64,000 nt of DNA from Methanorbis furvi (GCF_032714615.1 NZ_JAWDKA010000003.1:62001-126000), one strand, 5' to 3'. Positions 43,109 through 52,611 are shown, counted from the stretch's first letter. Numbers and translations are program-made. Notes: generated by a model not told the origin, from the letters alone.

Positions 43109-44283
43109 AGTGTGCGGCAAACATCGACGCCCGTATGGTGGAAGAAACCGCTATCAATCTTGACCCGATTCAGGTTGCCGGCCGTCTGACGCCGGAGGCA
43201 ATGAAGGCGGTAATTGCCTGGGGCGACGGCTACTCAGTCTGTGACAACTGCCGAAAACCGTTCCGTCTTGATTATATCCAAAACCCTCCCCTCAAAGAGT
43301 TCCATGTGGAGCTTGCCGAATGGCTCGGTATGGCACAGGCGAGAACAGTCCCCGGAGCCCGCCGTGCATTTCAGCAGGTTGCGGGAACCTATGTCGAAAA
43401 AGGCGATCCGGTCTTGATCGGTGCTCTGGCACACTACACCTCCTACCTCTCGGTTGAGATCTGCCGCGGCATTGTTCGCGAGATCCCCAAAACCGCTGAC
43501 AATCATATCACTCCGGATGACGCGGCAAACCGTATCGAGGATGTCATTCGCGAGTTCGGCACCGCACCGAAACTGCTCTATATTGATCATGTTGACTACC
43601 AGTTCGGCAACATGCATGACGTGCGCGGAGTGGCAAAAGTCGCTCATCAGTATGATGTGCCGGTCCTCTACAACGGTGTCTACACGGTTGGTGTGATGCC
43701 GGTAAATGGAAAAGATCTCGGCGTTGACTTTGTGGTCGGTTCCGGCCACAAAAGTATGGCGGCTCCCGCACCTTCAGGAGTTCTCGCGGCAACCGAAGAG
43801 CGTGCCGAAGAGGTTTTCAGAACAACACAGATGACGGGAGATCTCACCGGCAGAAAATTCGGCATCAAAGAGGTCGGCATCATCGGCTGCTCGCTGATGG
43901 GCGCACCGATTGTCGGCATGCTTGCATCGTTCCCGAAGGTGAAGGCGCGGGTCGAACAGTTTGATTCTGAGATGGCGAACAGTAAGATCATCGTTGATGC
44001 GCTGAAGTCAATCGAAGGAACCAAAATTCTCTCCGAGTATCCGAGAAAACACACGCTCACCCGCGTTGATACGAGCGGGTCGTTTGATGTGGTTGCTCAG
44101 ACGCACAAGAAACGCGGCTTTTTCCTCTCCAGCGCTCTTGGAAAGAAGGGCATCACCGGCATTATTCCGGGCGCCACCAAGGTCTGGAAATTCAACACCT
44201 ATGGCATGACGAAAAAGCAGGCCGAGTATGTTGCAGAAACCTATCTCGGCATCGCCGAGGAAAACGGTCTCAGGGTCGCATAA
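43105..44283 (+). CDS. pscS: O-phospho-L-seryl-tRNA:Cys-tRNA synthase (SepCysS)
   Basis: This PLP enzyme converts phosphoseryl-tRNA(Cys) to cysteinyl-tRNA(Cys), the indirect cysteine route of methanogens. In the 392 residues, Lys216 in GSGHKSMAAP is the PLP lysine. The conserved catalytic-type cysteines are seen at Cys46, Cys49 and Cys262. HVDYQFGN (about 162-169) holds the PLP-contacting Asp/His. Shine-Dalgarno GAGGAGGAA precedes the ATG. It follows the 59-residue ORF directly. Confidence 0.95.
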   Translation: MKCAANIDARMVEETAINLDPIQVAGRLTPEAMKAVIAWGDGYSVCDNCRKPFRLDYIQNPPLKEFHVELAEWLGMAQARTVPGARRAFQQVAGTYVEKGDPVLIGALAHYTSYLSVEICRGIVREIPKTADNHITPDDAANRIEDVIREFGTAPKLLYIDHVDYQFGNMHDVRGVAKVAHQYDVPVLYNGVYTVGVMPVNGKDLGVDFVVGSGHKSMAAPAPSGVLAATEERAEEVFRTTQMTGDLTGRKFGIKEVGIIGCSLMGAPIVGMLASFPKVKARVEQFDSEMANSKIIVDALKSIEGTKILSEYPRKHTLTRVDTSGSFDVVAQTHKKRGFFLSSALGKKGITGIIPGATKVWKFNTYGMTKKQAEYVAETYLGIAEENGLRVA

Positions 44284-44287
44284 GATT

Positions 44288-45391
44288 ATGTTCTTTCATC
44301 TGATCGTAACCGATGACTGCAATCTCTGCTGCTCCTACTGTCGGGCAAAGATGTTTGAAGAGGAGGATCCGGCAGGAGGCTCTGCCGGTACGATCGATGA
44401 GACCATTGCTGAAACCCTTGACTATCCACTTGAAGAGCTGTACCGTTTTCTTGCAAAAGATCCTGATTGCGTGCTGACCTTCATTGGTGGTGAACCGCTC
44501 TTACGAGCCGACATCGTCACCGAGATCATGGACCATGCGCCGATCAGTCGCTTCATGCTTCAGACGAACGGTACCAAACTTGGCGAGCTGCCGCCTGCGT
44601 ACACGAATAAATTTGAGACGATTCTCATCTCGATCGACGGCTGCCGCGAACTGACCGACGGCCACCGCGGCTGCGGCATCTATGATCGCGTTATTGGTGT
44701 CACGGATCGTATCCGTGGCCGCGGATATACGGGCGAACTGATCGCACGTATGACGGTTGCCGAGGACACAGATATTTTTGCAAGCGTAACGCATCTCGCA
44801 GATCACTTCTCCTCGATTCACTGGCAGATGGACGCGGACTTTACCGGCGACTACTCACACCGGAGATTTTCCGAGTGGAAGGACTCCTACAATGCTGGCA
44901 TCGTAAAACTCGTGGACGAGTGGGTCTCGCGAATTGAGGAGACCGGCACGGTTCCAAAATGGTATCCGTTTCTCTCGACAACCGAGGACATGCTGTTTGG
45001 ACAGCAGAGCAGACTCCGGTGCGGGTCAGGCTACTCCAACTACAGCATCATGACCAACGGCTGGATTGCGCCGTGCCCGATTATGGTCGGCATGGCAGAT
45101 TATTATGCAGGCCACATCAGCTCGGCTGATCCTCTGAACCTGCCGCAGATTCATATTCAGGAGCCGTGTCCGTCCTGTGACATCTACGGATTCTGCGGAG
45201 GGCGGTGTCTTTACTCAAACATTGTCCGGCCCTGGCGCGAACACTACACGCTTGTCTGCGACACGGTCCATGCCCTGCACGACGCGCTTGCGACCCAGAT
45301 TCCACGCCTGCAAACCATGATCGATGAAGGAAAACTTACGCGGGCATCGTTTGAACACACCCGCTACAATGGATGTGAGATCATTCCGTGA
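44288..45391 (+). CDS. Radical SAM/SPASM protein, putative peptide-modifying type
   Basis: The 367-residue enzyme has the radical SAM cluster Cys11-x3-Cys15-x2-Cys18. GGEPLLR (about 72-78) contacts SAM. A SPASM-like C-terminal region has cysteines in CPIMVG, CPSCDIYGFCGGRC (about 296-309). It resembles the methanogen family named putative peptide-modifying radical SAM enzyme (TIGR04084-like). No obvious small precursor peptide lies beside it. The start at 44288 follows SepCysS by four bases. Confidence 0.85.
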   Translation: MFFHLIVTDDCNLCCSYCRAKMFEEEDPAGGSAGTIDETIAETLDYPLEELYRFLAKDPDCVLTFIGGEPLLRADIVTEIMDHAPISRFMLQTNGTKLGELPPAYTNKFETILISIDGCRELTDGHRGCGIYDRVIGVTDRIRGRGYTGELIARMTVAEDTDIFASVTHLADHFSSIHWQMDADFTGDYSHRRFSEWKDSYNAGIVKLVDEWVSRIEETGTVPKWYPFLSTTEDMLFGQQSRLRCGSGYSNYSIMTNGWIAPCPIMVGMADYYAGHISSADPLNLPQIHIQEPCPSCDIYGFCGGRCLYSNIVRPWREHYTLVCDTVHALHDALATQIPRLQTMIDEGKLTRASFEHTRYNGCEIIP

Positions 45392-45401
45392 GGAGAGTTG
45401 T

Positions 45402-46238
45402 ATGGAACCGTTTCTCCTCTGTCTCTTAATTGCCACCGGTCTGTTTGCCGGATTTATGTCAGGCCTCCTCGGGGTCGGCGGCGGATTTATTTTTGCGCCG
45501 GTGATGTATTTTGTGATGAAGGCATCAGGCGTTGATCCTGAGACAGCAATTCTTGTTGCGTTTGGTACAAGCCTTGCGGTGGCACTGCCAACCGTTCTTT
45601 CCAGCGCACTCGGCCACTCAAGAAAAGGAAATGTTGTCTGGCGCGACGCAGTGATAATCGGTGTTGCAGGAATTGTGACCGGCTACATCGGGGGCACTGT
45701 TGCAACCTACCTCCCTGTTCAGGTGCTGACATTTTTGTTTGGCGTGATGCTTGTAATCGGTGCTGTCCGCATGATAACCGCTCTTCCGTCCGGTGATGCG
45801 CGGTCGCTGTCCACTCCTGCGGGAGTTGGTATCGGCGGTTTCGCCGGATTTATGTCAGGTCTCCTTGGAGTCGGCGGCGGAACAATTGTTGTGCCGCTGC
45901 TGACCATAATTGGAAAATATCAGATGCGGTATGCGGTTGCGACCTCAGCTGCGGCAATTGTTTTCATCACGCTTGGCGGCATTGCATCCTATGTGGTGAA
46001 CGGTCTGTCTGCCCACGTGAACCTCTCGTCGTACGGATTTTACTTAATCGGGTACGTGGATCTCGTGATGTGGGCGATCCTTGCGGTGACGGCTGTTCCC
46101 ATGGCACTCATCGGTGTCACGTATGCGAACCAGTTTCCTGACAAACTTCTGAAAAAGATCTTTGTTGTGCTGATGATCGTGATTGCGCTTGACATGCTTG
46201 GCGTCTTTTCTTTTATCGGTGAACTGATCGGCCTGTAA
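45402..46238 (+). CDS. TauE/SafE-family anion exporter
   Basis: The 278-residue membrane protein has about eight helices and the internal duplication of the TauE/SafE (DUF81) family: GFMSGLLGVGGG occurs at about 17-28 and again at about 153-164. Members export sulfite, sulfoacetate or related anions. The substrate here is open; neighbouring cysteine metabolism (SepCysS) would suit a sulfur compound. ATG at 45402 has GGAGAG upstream. Confidence 0.9.
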   Translation: MEPFLLCLLIATGLFAGFMSGLLGVGGGFIFAPVMYFVMKASGVDPETAILVAFGTSLAVALPTVLSSALGHSRKGNVVWRDAVIIGVAGIVTGYIGGTVATYLPVQVLTFLFGVMLVIGAVRMITALPSGDARSLSTPAGVGIGGFAGFMSGLLGVGGGTIVVPLLTIIGKYQMRYAVATSAAAIVFITLGGIASYVVNGLSAHVNLSSYGFYLIGYVDLVMWAILAVTAVPMALIGVTYANQFPDKLLKKIFVVLMIVIALDMLGVFSFIGELIGL

Positions 46239-46251
46239 CGGACGAATTGTC

Positions 46252-46262
46252 CTTATATGATG
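46252..46262 (+). promoter_or_regulatory. TATA box of the phosphoglucose isomerase gene
   Basis: CCTTATATGAT lies about 25 bases before the ATG at 46282, so a leaderless mRNA starting there is plausible. This favours 46282 over the in-frame ATGs at 46264 and 46273. Confidence 0.5.
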
Positions 46263-46281
46263 CATGCAATATATGTATTCC

Positions 46282-47004
46282 ATGAAAAAGTACTGGTCAG
46301 GCGTTCTGCCGGAGCCGGGTGTCAGAACGGTTGCCGATATGGCAAACGTGTTTGCCCGCCCTCCGACCGCTGACCCTGCAACTCCGCTTTACTATATGTA
46401 CCGCGATCTCTACAAAACGCACGGGGATCACACATGGCTTGAACGCCATCATCTCAGATACGATATTACGAGAATTCCGCCGGGCATCTACAACGGCGAG
46501 TACACCAAAACAAAAGGACACTATCATCCGGAAAATCCTGCCGGCCTCCCATACCCTGAGGTCTATGAAGTGCTGTGCGGGTTTGCCTACTATCTGCTCC
46601 AGCGCCGCGATCACACCGACGTGCTTCTGGTTCCTGCGCATGCAGGAGATACAGTCTTGATTCCTCCGGGCTACGGCCACGTGACCATCAATCCGGGCCG
46701 CGAGGATCTGGTGATGGCTAACCTTGTCTCCACGGATTTTGCGAGTGAGTATGGTGAGATCGATGAGATGTGCGGAGCCGCCTACTACTACATGAAAAAA
46801 GAGGGCTGGGTTGCAAATCCGCGGTACGGCGACCCTATTCCGATGCATGTGATGCTGCCCGAACCGATTCCTGAGATCGGACTGGAAGCAGGACGGAGTC
46901 TGTATGATCTTGTGGGCTCTTGGGACACGCTTGATATTATGAACAGGCCGGAGGAGTACATGGATGTTTTAGGCAAGTACTGTGCGGCAAAAAAGAGGAT
47001 GTAA
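46282..47004 (+). CDS. pgiA: Cupin-type phosphoglucose isomerase
   Basis: This archaeal metal-dependent enzyme interconverts glucose-6-phosphate and fructose-6-phosphate and is unrelated to ordinary PGI. The 240 residues contain TKTKGHYHPE (about 75-84) with metal ligands His80 and His82, Glu93 in YPEVYE and His133 in GYGHVTINP. It is longer than the ~190-residue Pyrococcus enzyme by a C-terminal extension. It stands alone, convergent to the SDR gene. Confidence 0.9.
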   Translation: MKKYWSGVLPEPGVRTVADMANVFARPPTADPATPLYYMYRDLYKTHGDHTWLERHHLRYDITRIPPGIYNGEYTKTKGHYHPENPAGLPYPEVYEVLCGFAYYLLQRRDHTDVLLVPAHAGDTVLIPPGYGHVTINPGREDLVMANLVSTDFASEYGEIDEMCGAAYYYMKKEGWVANPRYGDPIPMHVMLPEPIPEIGLEAGRSLYDLVGSWDTLDIMNRPEEYMDVLGKYCAAKKRM

Positions 47005-47009
47005 TTTTT

Positions 47010-47810
47010 TTATCGCATCAGATTGTCGCCGTACATGGGTGTCGGGATGCCAAATCCTCCGGCGACATCCAGAATATGTCCGGTGATGTACGAGGAGTCG
47101 TCGCCTGCAAAGAACAGCACCGCGTTTGCGATGTCTTCTGGTTCCCCGACACGGTTTAACGGAACATGGCGCAGGAATGAGTCCTGAAACTCGTTCGTCA
47201 TATTATTTTTGAGTGCGTCGGTCATGATCATGCCTGGCAGGACTGCGTTGCAGCGGACATGATATCTCGCGTACTGGGTTGCGATGTTCTGGGTAAGTGT
47301 GTTGACCGCGGACTTTGCAACGCAGTAGGCGAGTCCTGAGATGTCAGGGCTGATTGAACCGATCGATGAGATGTTGACAATGCTTCCGCCGCCGCCTTTG
47401 ATCATGTGAGGGATTGCGGCCTTGCTTGAGAGATACACGCTTTGCAGGTTGTCCTGCACGATATGGAAAAATGCGTCCGTGTCACCGGTCAAAAGATCAA
47501 GGTCAAGGCTTCGGTCGGTTGATCCGTAATTGTTTACGAGAATGTCAAGCCTGCCTTCTGCTTTGACCGTTTCTTCGATCATGGTGGTGTAGGTTGCAGG
47601 CTCGTGAGCATTGAAGCGGACGAACTTTGCTTTTCCTCCTGCCCAGATAATGTCTGCTATAACTTCGTCGGCGAGTTCCTTGGATCGCGCGGCAATATAA
47701 ACAGTGCAGCCGTTTTCTGCCAGAAGTTTTGCGCTTTCAAGACCGATGCCTTTTGTTGACGCAGTGATTACTGCGACTTTGCCGTCGAGTTTTTTCACAG
47801 GTGCTGTCAT
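47010..47810 (-). CDS. Short-chain dehydrogenase/reductase
   Basis: The 266-residue SDR protein has a Rossmann start VAVITASTKGIGLES (about 12-26), NNYG (about 92-95), the catalytic Ser in NISSIGSIS and YCVAKSA (Tyr-x3-Lys, about 161-167). The end YITGHILDVAGG is that of classical SDRs. The substrate cannot be inferred. The long C-terminal tail after the GG is unusual but short. Confidence 0.9.
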   Translation of the reverse strand: MTAPVKKLDGKVAVITASTKGIGLESAKLLAENGCTVYIAARSKELADEVIADIIWAGGKAKFVRFNAHEPATYTTMIEETVKAEGRLDILVNNYGSTDRSLDLDLLTGDTDAFFHIVQDNLQSVYLSSKAAIPHMIKGGGGSIVNISSIGSISPDISGLAYCVAKSAVNTLTQNIATQYARYHVRCNAVLPGMIMTDALKNNMTNEFQDSFLRHVPLNRVGEPEDIANAVLFFAGDDSSYITGHILDVAGGFGIPTPMYGDNLMR

Positions 47811-47944
47811 GAAGGATACTCTCTTTCGACTTCTGATATAGTTTTGGGAGATAGCATCGTTGCGACATCATACCCATTCACCACTCACTCGCTTATTTTT
47901 TCATGATGAAATTTTAAAACGCGAATCGCGTTTCAGAAAAAAAG

Positions 47945-48520
47945 TTAATGAAGTTTTTTTATGTGAGTTTTTTCTTCGGATGCAGATGATTTTTCCTGCG
48001 AAGTTTCCGCAGAGTCGGTCCTGAGCTGCTTGATCGGGCGGATGGAAACTGCATTGACATATACTGCGTTTGCATCGGTAATTTTTCGTGCGATGGTTCC
48101 AACAATCTCAACGACCGCCCCTACACCGACAAGAGGGTCAGGATGAGCAAAACGCCTGACGATCATCTGACCGGTCGGGTCTGAGATGAGGTAAACCGGT
48201 TTTCCCATGAGAATGCCTGAGACCTTGAGAATTTTTCCTTCCACTACAACCGGCGTCCCAAGCATTGCAGGAGATATCTGGCGTGCACGGGTGAATTTTG
48301 CTCTGGTTTTGAGGCCCAGGAGCTGGTTTTGCAGCTGCTTTTCTGTCATGTAGTTCATCGCAAGCGGCATGCATATGAGAATTATACAGAGCGGGACGCC
48401 GATATAGATGTATGCCGCATCCTTTGATGAGCCGTACATCATGGCACACATCGCCGCAAAAAACACGGTGACCGCAAACAGAAGCGGCGGCACACGAACA
48501 GTTATCCCACGTATCTTCAT
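47945..48520 (-). CDS. Membrane protein with OB-fold-like domain
   Basis: 191 residues: two hydrophobic helices (about 10-30 and 32-52), then a soluble domain (about 80-165). The latter is of OB type (VVVEGKILKVSGILMGKPVY, VVEIVGTIARKI), as in nucleic-acid-binding or NfeD-like proteins, and a charged tail ends it. No family recognised with certainty. The ATG at 48520 lies near a TATA-like ATTTATATTG, which argues against the TTG at 48547. Confidence 0.65.
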   Translation of the reverse strand: MKIRGITVRVPPLLFAVTVFFAAMCAMMYGSSKDAAYIYIGVPLCIILICMPLAMNYMTEKQLQNQLLGLKTRAKFTRARQISPAMLGTPVVVEGKILKVSGILMGKPVYLISDPTGQMIVRRFAHPDPLVGVGAVVEIVGTIARKITDANAVYVNAVSIRPIKQLRTDSAETSQEKSSASEEKTHIKKLH

Positions 48521-48637
48521 CTGATTTACTGATGGGAAGAGCGACAATATAAATTCACTCTCAGAATCAGTGCTCTGCCTGAATTTATTTTATACCCATA
48601 GAAGTTGCGCGGTGGCAAATGTGGTCGCGCTTGGAGC

Positions 48638-48676
48638 AACCACGTGACGCAGGCCGCAGGCATGCGTCACGTGGTT
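48638..48676. repeat. Perfect 14-bp hairpin derived from the CACGG family
   Basis: AACCACGTGACGCA (48638-48651) and its exact complement (48663-48676) enclose GGCCGCAGGCA, the same loop words found in R7, R9 and R10 (GCAGGCCGCAGGCATGCG). It may be a minimal member. It lies between the convergent membrane protein and DUF362 genes, in the 246-base gap. Confidence 0.75.
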
Positions 48677-48766
48677 ATTTCAAGCAGAGACATCCATCTA
48701 ACAATCACACCGAGTAACTTTTAACCCGATAAAAAAATAGCGATCGAAAAAAGGATCTTTGAAGGA

Positions 48767-49870
48767 TCAGATCTCTTTGAGCCGGTACTCGGACCGCCCG
48801 AGTCCCATCTCTTCTGCATAACTGAACTGCAGCTCAGGCTGTGTCCCCGGCCACACGCGGGTAAACTTCTCCTCGCCGCAGTGATGATGATCAGGCAACA
48901 GACTGCCGTAGACTCCTTCAGCCTCGTTGACCAGATCATAACAGGCCTTATCAAGCGCTACCGGATCGCGTGACGCAAGAATGCCGATGTCAGGGACAAA
49001 CGGAATATCATTCCAGGGAGTACAGTCGCAGTGCGGCGTAATGTTGGTCAGGAAATTGATGTAGAATGCCTTGCCAGTCTTGTTCGCAACAGCTCCCGCC
49101 GCATACTCAATCATCCTCTCAACAAAAATTGTGCCGTCATCCTTCCAGTCGATATCAATCGCATGCTTTTGGCAGGTGTTCATACACATCAGACAACCGA
49201 TGCAGTGCTCAAGATCAATTGCGATCTCCTTTTCGGTAAGGCTGATGCAGAACTCGGGACATGCATTAATGCATGCCCCGCACGTAATGCAGTCATCCTT
49301 TTTGATGAACGGACGGGTTGTGTGCTGCTCGCGTTTTCCATTCCCTGAAGCGCAGCCCATTCCAAGATTCTTGAGTGCGCCGCCAAACCCGGCAACCTCA
49401 TGCCCCTTGAAGTGGGAGACAACAACTATGCTGTCGGCAGAAACAATATCAGCGGCAACTCTCACTGTCTCGAAATGCTTGCCGTACACCTCGACTAGTT
49501 TTTCATTCGTGCCTTTCAGCCCGTCGGCAATAATCACCGGACAGTCAGTAACCGGATAACAGAATCCGTGGCTGAGAGCAGTCTCCACATGATCAACCGC
49601 ATTTCTCCTGCCTCCAAGATACAGGGTATTGGTATCGGTCAAAAACGGTTTGGCAGAAACCTCCTTCACCTGCCGGACAACTCCTGCAACATGCAGCGCG
49701 CTTACAAACGCGTCGTTCCCGCGTTCGCCAAAGTGTACTTTGACCGCAGTCAGGTCTCCGGGAGAGACCATATTCTCAAGACCTGCGGCATTGCATAATG
49801 CCTGAATTTTATTTTCGGTATTGCGTTTGGCAGAAAGTGCTCCTGCGCGGGCGATGTAGACATCCTCCAT
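48767..49870 (-). CDS. DUF362 protein with two [4Fe-4S] ferredoxin motifs
   Basis: 367 residues. The first half and the end form the DUF362 domain (VKVHFGERGND near 43-53; SHFKGHEVAGFGGALKNLG near 152-170). Inserted near 190-250 are two ferredoxin motifs, CITCGACINACPE and CIGCLMCMNTCQ, each with a fourth Cys. Such proteins occur in many anaerobes and are assigned to electron transfer without known partners. Confidence 0.9.
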   Translation of the reverse strand: MEDVYIARAGALSAKRNTENKIQALCNAAGLENMVSPGDLTAVKVHFGERGNDAFVSALHVAGVVRQVKEVSAKPFLTDTNTLYLGGRRNAVDHVETALSHGFCYPVTDCPVIIADGLKGTNEKLVEVYGKHFETVRVAADIVSADSIVVVSHFKGHEVAGFGGALKNLGMGCASGNGKREQHTTRPFIKKDDCITCGACINACPEFCISLTEKEIAIDLEHCIGCLMCMNTCQKHAIDIDWKDDGTIFVERMIEYAAGAVANKTGKAFYINFLTNITPHCDCTPWNDIPFVPDIGILASRDPVALDKACYDLVNEAEGVYGSLLPDHHHCGEEKFTRVWPGTQPELQFSYAEEMGLGRSEYRLKEI

Positions 49871-49959
49871 ACAATGAATTGATTTAGCGCTCCCTATGGA
49901 TAGGGATTACGGCCACACACCCACTATACTATATCCTTAAACAACCTATTATATTGCGA

Positions 49960-51876
49960 ATGGAGGATACGAAAACATTCGCAGAGTTCACAATCTCTGG
50001 AGAACTTCTTCAGGCGATTGAGGACATGGGATTTGAGGAGCCAACACCAATTCAGGCAATGGCTATTCCGCAGATTCTTGAGGGGAACGATGTAACAGGG
50101 CAGGCTCAGACGGGTACGGGGAAAACGGCGGCGTTCGGAATTCCAATTATCGAGAGACTTGATCCGGCGAATAAAAGGGTACAGGCATTAGTACTTTCAC
50201 CCACGAGGGAACTTGCAATACAGACGGCCGAGGAGTTTTCCCGGCTGATGAAATACAAACAGGGACTCAGTGTGGTTCCAATCTACGGCGGTCAGCCGAT
50301 TGAGCGTCAACTCAAAGTTCTTCGCGGATCTGTTCAGGTTGTTATCGGAACACCCGGAAGAGTAATTGATCACTTAAAGCGCGGAACACTGAACCTTGGT
50401 TCAGTCAAAATGTTCGTGCTTGATGAAGCAGACCAGATGCTGGACATGGGTTTCCGCGAGGATATCGAAGAGATCTTCCACAACACGCCGGAAGACCGTC
50501 AGACGATTCTTTTCTCGGCAACCATGCCGGCACCGATTCTGGACATCACCCGCAGATTCCAGCGTGATCCACAGTTTGTGAAGATCACCCGCCGTGAACT
50601 GACGGTTCCGCAGATCGAGCAGACCTACATTGAGATCCGCGAGCGCGACAAGCTTGAGGCACTCAGTCGGCTGCTGGATATGAACAATCCGGAGCTCGCT
50701 CTGGTGTTCTGTAACACGAAGAGAACGGTTGATGATCTGATGAGCAGACTCCAGGCACGCGGCTACTTTGTTGAGGCCCTGCACGGAGACATGAAACAGA
50801 TGCAGCGCGACCGCGTCATGGCACGGTTCCGCGCAGGATCGATCGATGTTCTGATCGCAACTGATGTTGCGGCACGCGGTATCGATGTCGATGACGTTGA
50901 TATGGTGTTTAACTATGATGTTCCGCAGGATGTGGAGTACTATGTGCACCGCATCGGCAGAACCGGTCGTGCAGGCAGAGCCGGCAAGTCAGTGACGTTT
51001 GTGTCTCCGCGTGAGATCTACAAGCTTCGCGACATTCAGCGGTATGCAAAGATCACGATCGCAAAGACACCTCTGCCGTCGCTTGACGATGTTGCCGAGA
51101 TGAAGATGCAGGTGTTCCTCGACAAGGTCAGAACTGTTATCACGGCAGGAAATCTTGAGAAGTATCTCCCGATGGTCGAGCAGCTGCTCGAGACCGAGGA
51201 CGAGGCTGAGATCACGAGTATCGAGGTTGCGGCAGCGCTTCTGAAGATGCATCTTGACACCGGCAAGAACGGTTCATCCGAGTCCGGCGAAACCACATCC
51301 TATGCAGCAGCTCCAGCCGGAGAGCCGGGCTCGTTTGAGAATACCGGCGCAGAGGCTGGTATGGTGCGGTTTAGAATCACGCTTGGAAAGAATCAGCAGA
51401 TCAGGCCAAAGGATATTGTCGGTGCATTCGCAGGCGAGTGTAATATTCCTGGAAGCTGTATCGGCAGAATCGATCTCTACGGCAACTACTCGTTTGTGGA
51501 GGTTCCGCTTGAACACGCGGCGACTGTTCTCAACACTATGAGCCAGAAGACGATCCGCGGTCAGGAGCTTGAGATTCAGACGGCAACGCCGAGATCCGAG
51601 CGCGAGGAAGAGGAGAAGGAACGCAGCCGTTCCTTCCGCAGCAATGACCACGGCGGAGACCGCAGATCAAGCGGCGGCAGCAACAGCCGCGGCGGCTACG
51701 GTAACCGCAACGGCGGCGGCGGCAACTATCGCTCAGGCGGAGACCGCAGATCAAGCGGCGGTAGTGGCGGCGGCTATGGTAACCGTAACGGCGGCGGCTA
51801 TGACCGCAGAGGACCGCGCAACGGTGACCGGAATGGTGGAAGCGACCGCAAATTCTACAGCGGCAGCGACTACTAA
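49960..51876 (+). CDS. DEAD-box RNA helicase with DbpA-like and Gly/Arg-rich tail
   Basis: 638 residues, DeaD/CsdA-like. Motifs: Q motif near 25-31, AQTGTGKT (49-56), PTREL (81-85), DEAD (155-158), SAT (186-188), HRIGRTGR near 327. A DbpA-type RNA-binding domain (about 465-540) follows, then a Gly/Arg/Asn/Ser-rich tail (about 560-638). It unwinds structured RNA and may act at low temperature (inferred from relatives). ATG at 49960 follows a TATA-like CTATACTATA at 49924; a TTG two codons earlier is unlikely. Confidence 0.93.
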   Translation: MEDTKTFAEFTISGELLQAIEDMGFEEPTPIQAMAIPQILEGNDVTGQAQTGTGKTAAFGIPIIERLDPANKRVQALVLSPTRELAIQTAEEFSRLMKYKQGLSVVPIYGGQPIERQLKVLRGSVQVVIGTPGRVIDHLKRGTLNLGSVKMFVLDEADQMLDMGFREDIEEIFHNTPEDRQTILFSATMPAPILDITRRFQRDPQFVKITRRELTVPQIEQTYIEIRERDKLEALSRLLDMNNPELALVFCNTKRTVDDLMSRLQARGYFVEALHGDMKQMQRDRVMARFRAGSIDVLIATDVAARGIDVDDVDMVFNYDVPQDVEYYVHRIGRTGRAGRAGKSVTFVSPREIYKLRDIQRYAKITIAKTPLPSLDDVAEMKMQVFLDKVRTVITAGNLEKYLPMVEQLLETEDEAEITSIEVAAALLKMHLDTGKNGSSESGETTSYAAAPAGEPGSFENTGAEAGMVRFRITLGKNQQIRPKDIVGAFAGECNIPGSCIGRIDLYGNYSFVEVPLEHAATVLNTMSQKTIRGQELEIQTATPRSEREEEEKERSRSFRSNDHGGDRRSSGGSNSRGGYGNRNGGGGNYRSGGDRRSSGGSGGGYGNRNGGGYDRRGPRNGDRNGGSDRKFYSGSDY

Positions 51877-51984
51877 ATTCTTTTTTTCTTTGAATCGTGT
51901 TTTCCGCGGGCGGCTCAGTAGGAAAAACGCCGCGCTTGTTCGAGCACTAAGTTTATCAGTTTGACAGCCAAGAGGTATTGTACA

Positions 51985-52137
51985 ATGGTCGTCGAACATA
52001 TCTGCGGTTTCAAAAAAGAGATCTTTTGCCGGGAGTGCGGGACCGAACTTATCCAGAATTCGCGCGGGCAGTTAATGTGCCCGAAATGCGGTCGCCGTCC
52101 GGCAATTCTCTGTCCCCAGTGCGGCAGGCTCTGGTAA
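51985..52137 (+). CDS. 50-residue zinc-ribbon protein with three CxxC knuckles
   Basis: MVVEHICGFKKEIFCRECGT begins the protein. Knuckles are CREC, CPKC and CPQC (about 15-18, 33-36, 44-47), plus Cys7, enough for a zinc ribbon and part of a second. Such small archaeal zinc proteins are common and mostly unstudied. It is convergent with the next gene, with two bases between the stops, and follows the helicase by 110 bases. Confidence 0.7.
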   Translation: MVVEHICGFKKEIFCRECGTELIQNSRGQLMCPKCGRRPAILCPQCGRLW

Positions 52138-52139
52138 CA

Positions 52140-52412
52140 TTACGCGGCTGACTCAAGCCAGGCAAGATATTTTTCCCGTATCAGATTTACTTCGGTAGGG
52201 GTAAGGTCCAGCCGTCCGCTCCGGTACAGATATCTTTCCACCTCTTTTATCAAAATTTCAGCCTGGGAAAAATCATCCACCTCTAAATAGACCGGAACCT
52301 TATCAACCGTTATCACTTCTCCGCAGACAGGGCAGAGCTTCCACTTGCCGTACTGATCCGTGTAGGTAAACTGATAGCAGCCCGGGCAGCGGATAACGCG
52401 ATACGTACTCAT
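52140..52412 (-). CDS. DUF1922-like zinc-ribbon protein, second copy
   Basis: 90 residues: a zinc ribbon at the start (IRCPGC near 7-12, CPVCG near 27-31), then DDFSQAEILIKEVERYL, a helix like the one in the DUF1922-like protein at 4274-4540, and a longer helical tail. The two are paralogues at low identity. Function unknown. Confidence 0.65.
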   Translation of the reverse strand: MSTYRVIRCPGCYQFTYTDQYGKWKLCPVCGEVITVDKVPVYLEVDDFSQAEILIKEVERYLYRSGRLDLTPTEVNLIREKYLAWLESAA

Positions 52413-52508
52413 GCGGATATATCAGATGATTGACCTGAGCCGTAAAAAAAGTATCTCTCCGAGAAGTTTCGCATTTTTAGTTATGAAATGAAAAACTCTT
52501 GACAAAAC

Positions 52509-52530
52509 TGTAACCGCATATGCGGATACA
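52509..52530. promoter_or_regulatory. Palindromic site 1, TGTAACCGCAT type
   Basis: TGTAACCGCAT is followed by ATGCGGATACA, a 22-bp palindrome with one mismatch. It lies between the divergent zinc-ribbon gene (start 52412) and cofE. A dimeric regulator could bind here. Confidence 0.5.
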
Positions 52531-52593
52531 AAAATTACCACGAATTATCCTTCAAACGAAAAACAAACAGAATACATTTGGTTTTACCAAAAG

Positions 52594-52611
52594 TGTAACC
52601 GCTGTAACCGG
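52594..52611. promoter_or_regulatory. Directly repeated TGTAACCG half sites
   Basis: TGTAACCG occurs at 52594-52601 and 52603-52610, nine bases apart. It is the half site of the flanking palindromes. The rest of the 52413-52826 gap is AT-rich and without ORFs. Confidence 0.4.
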
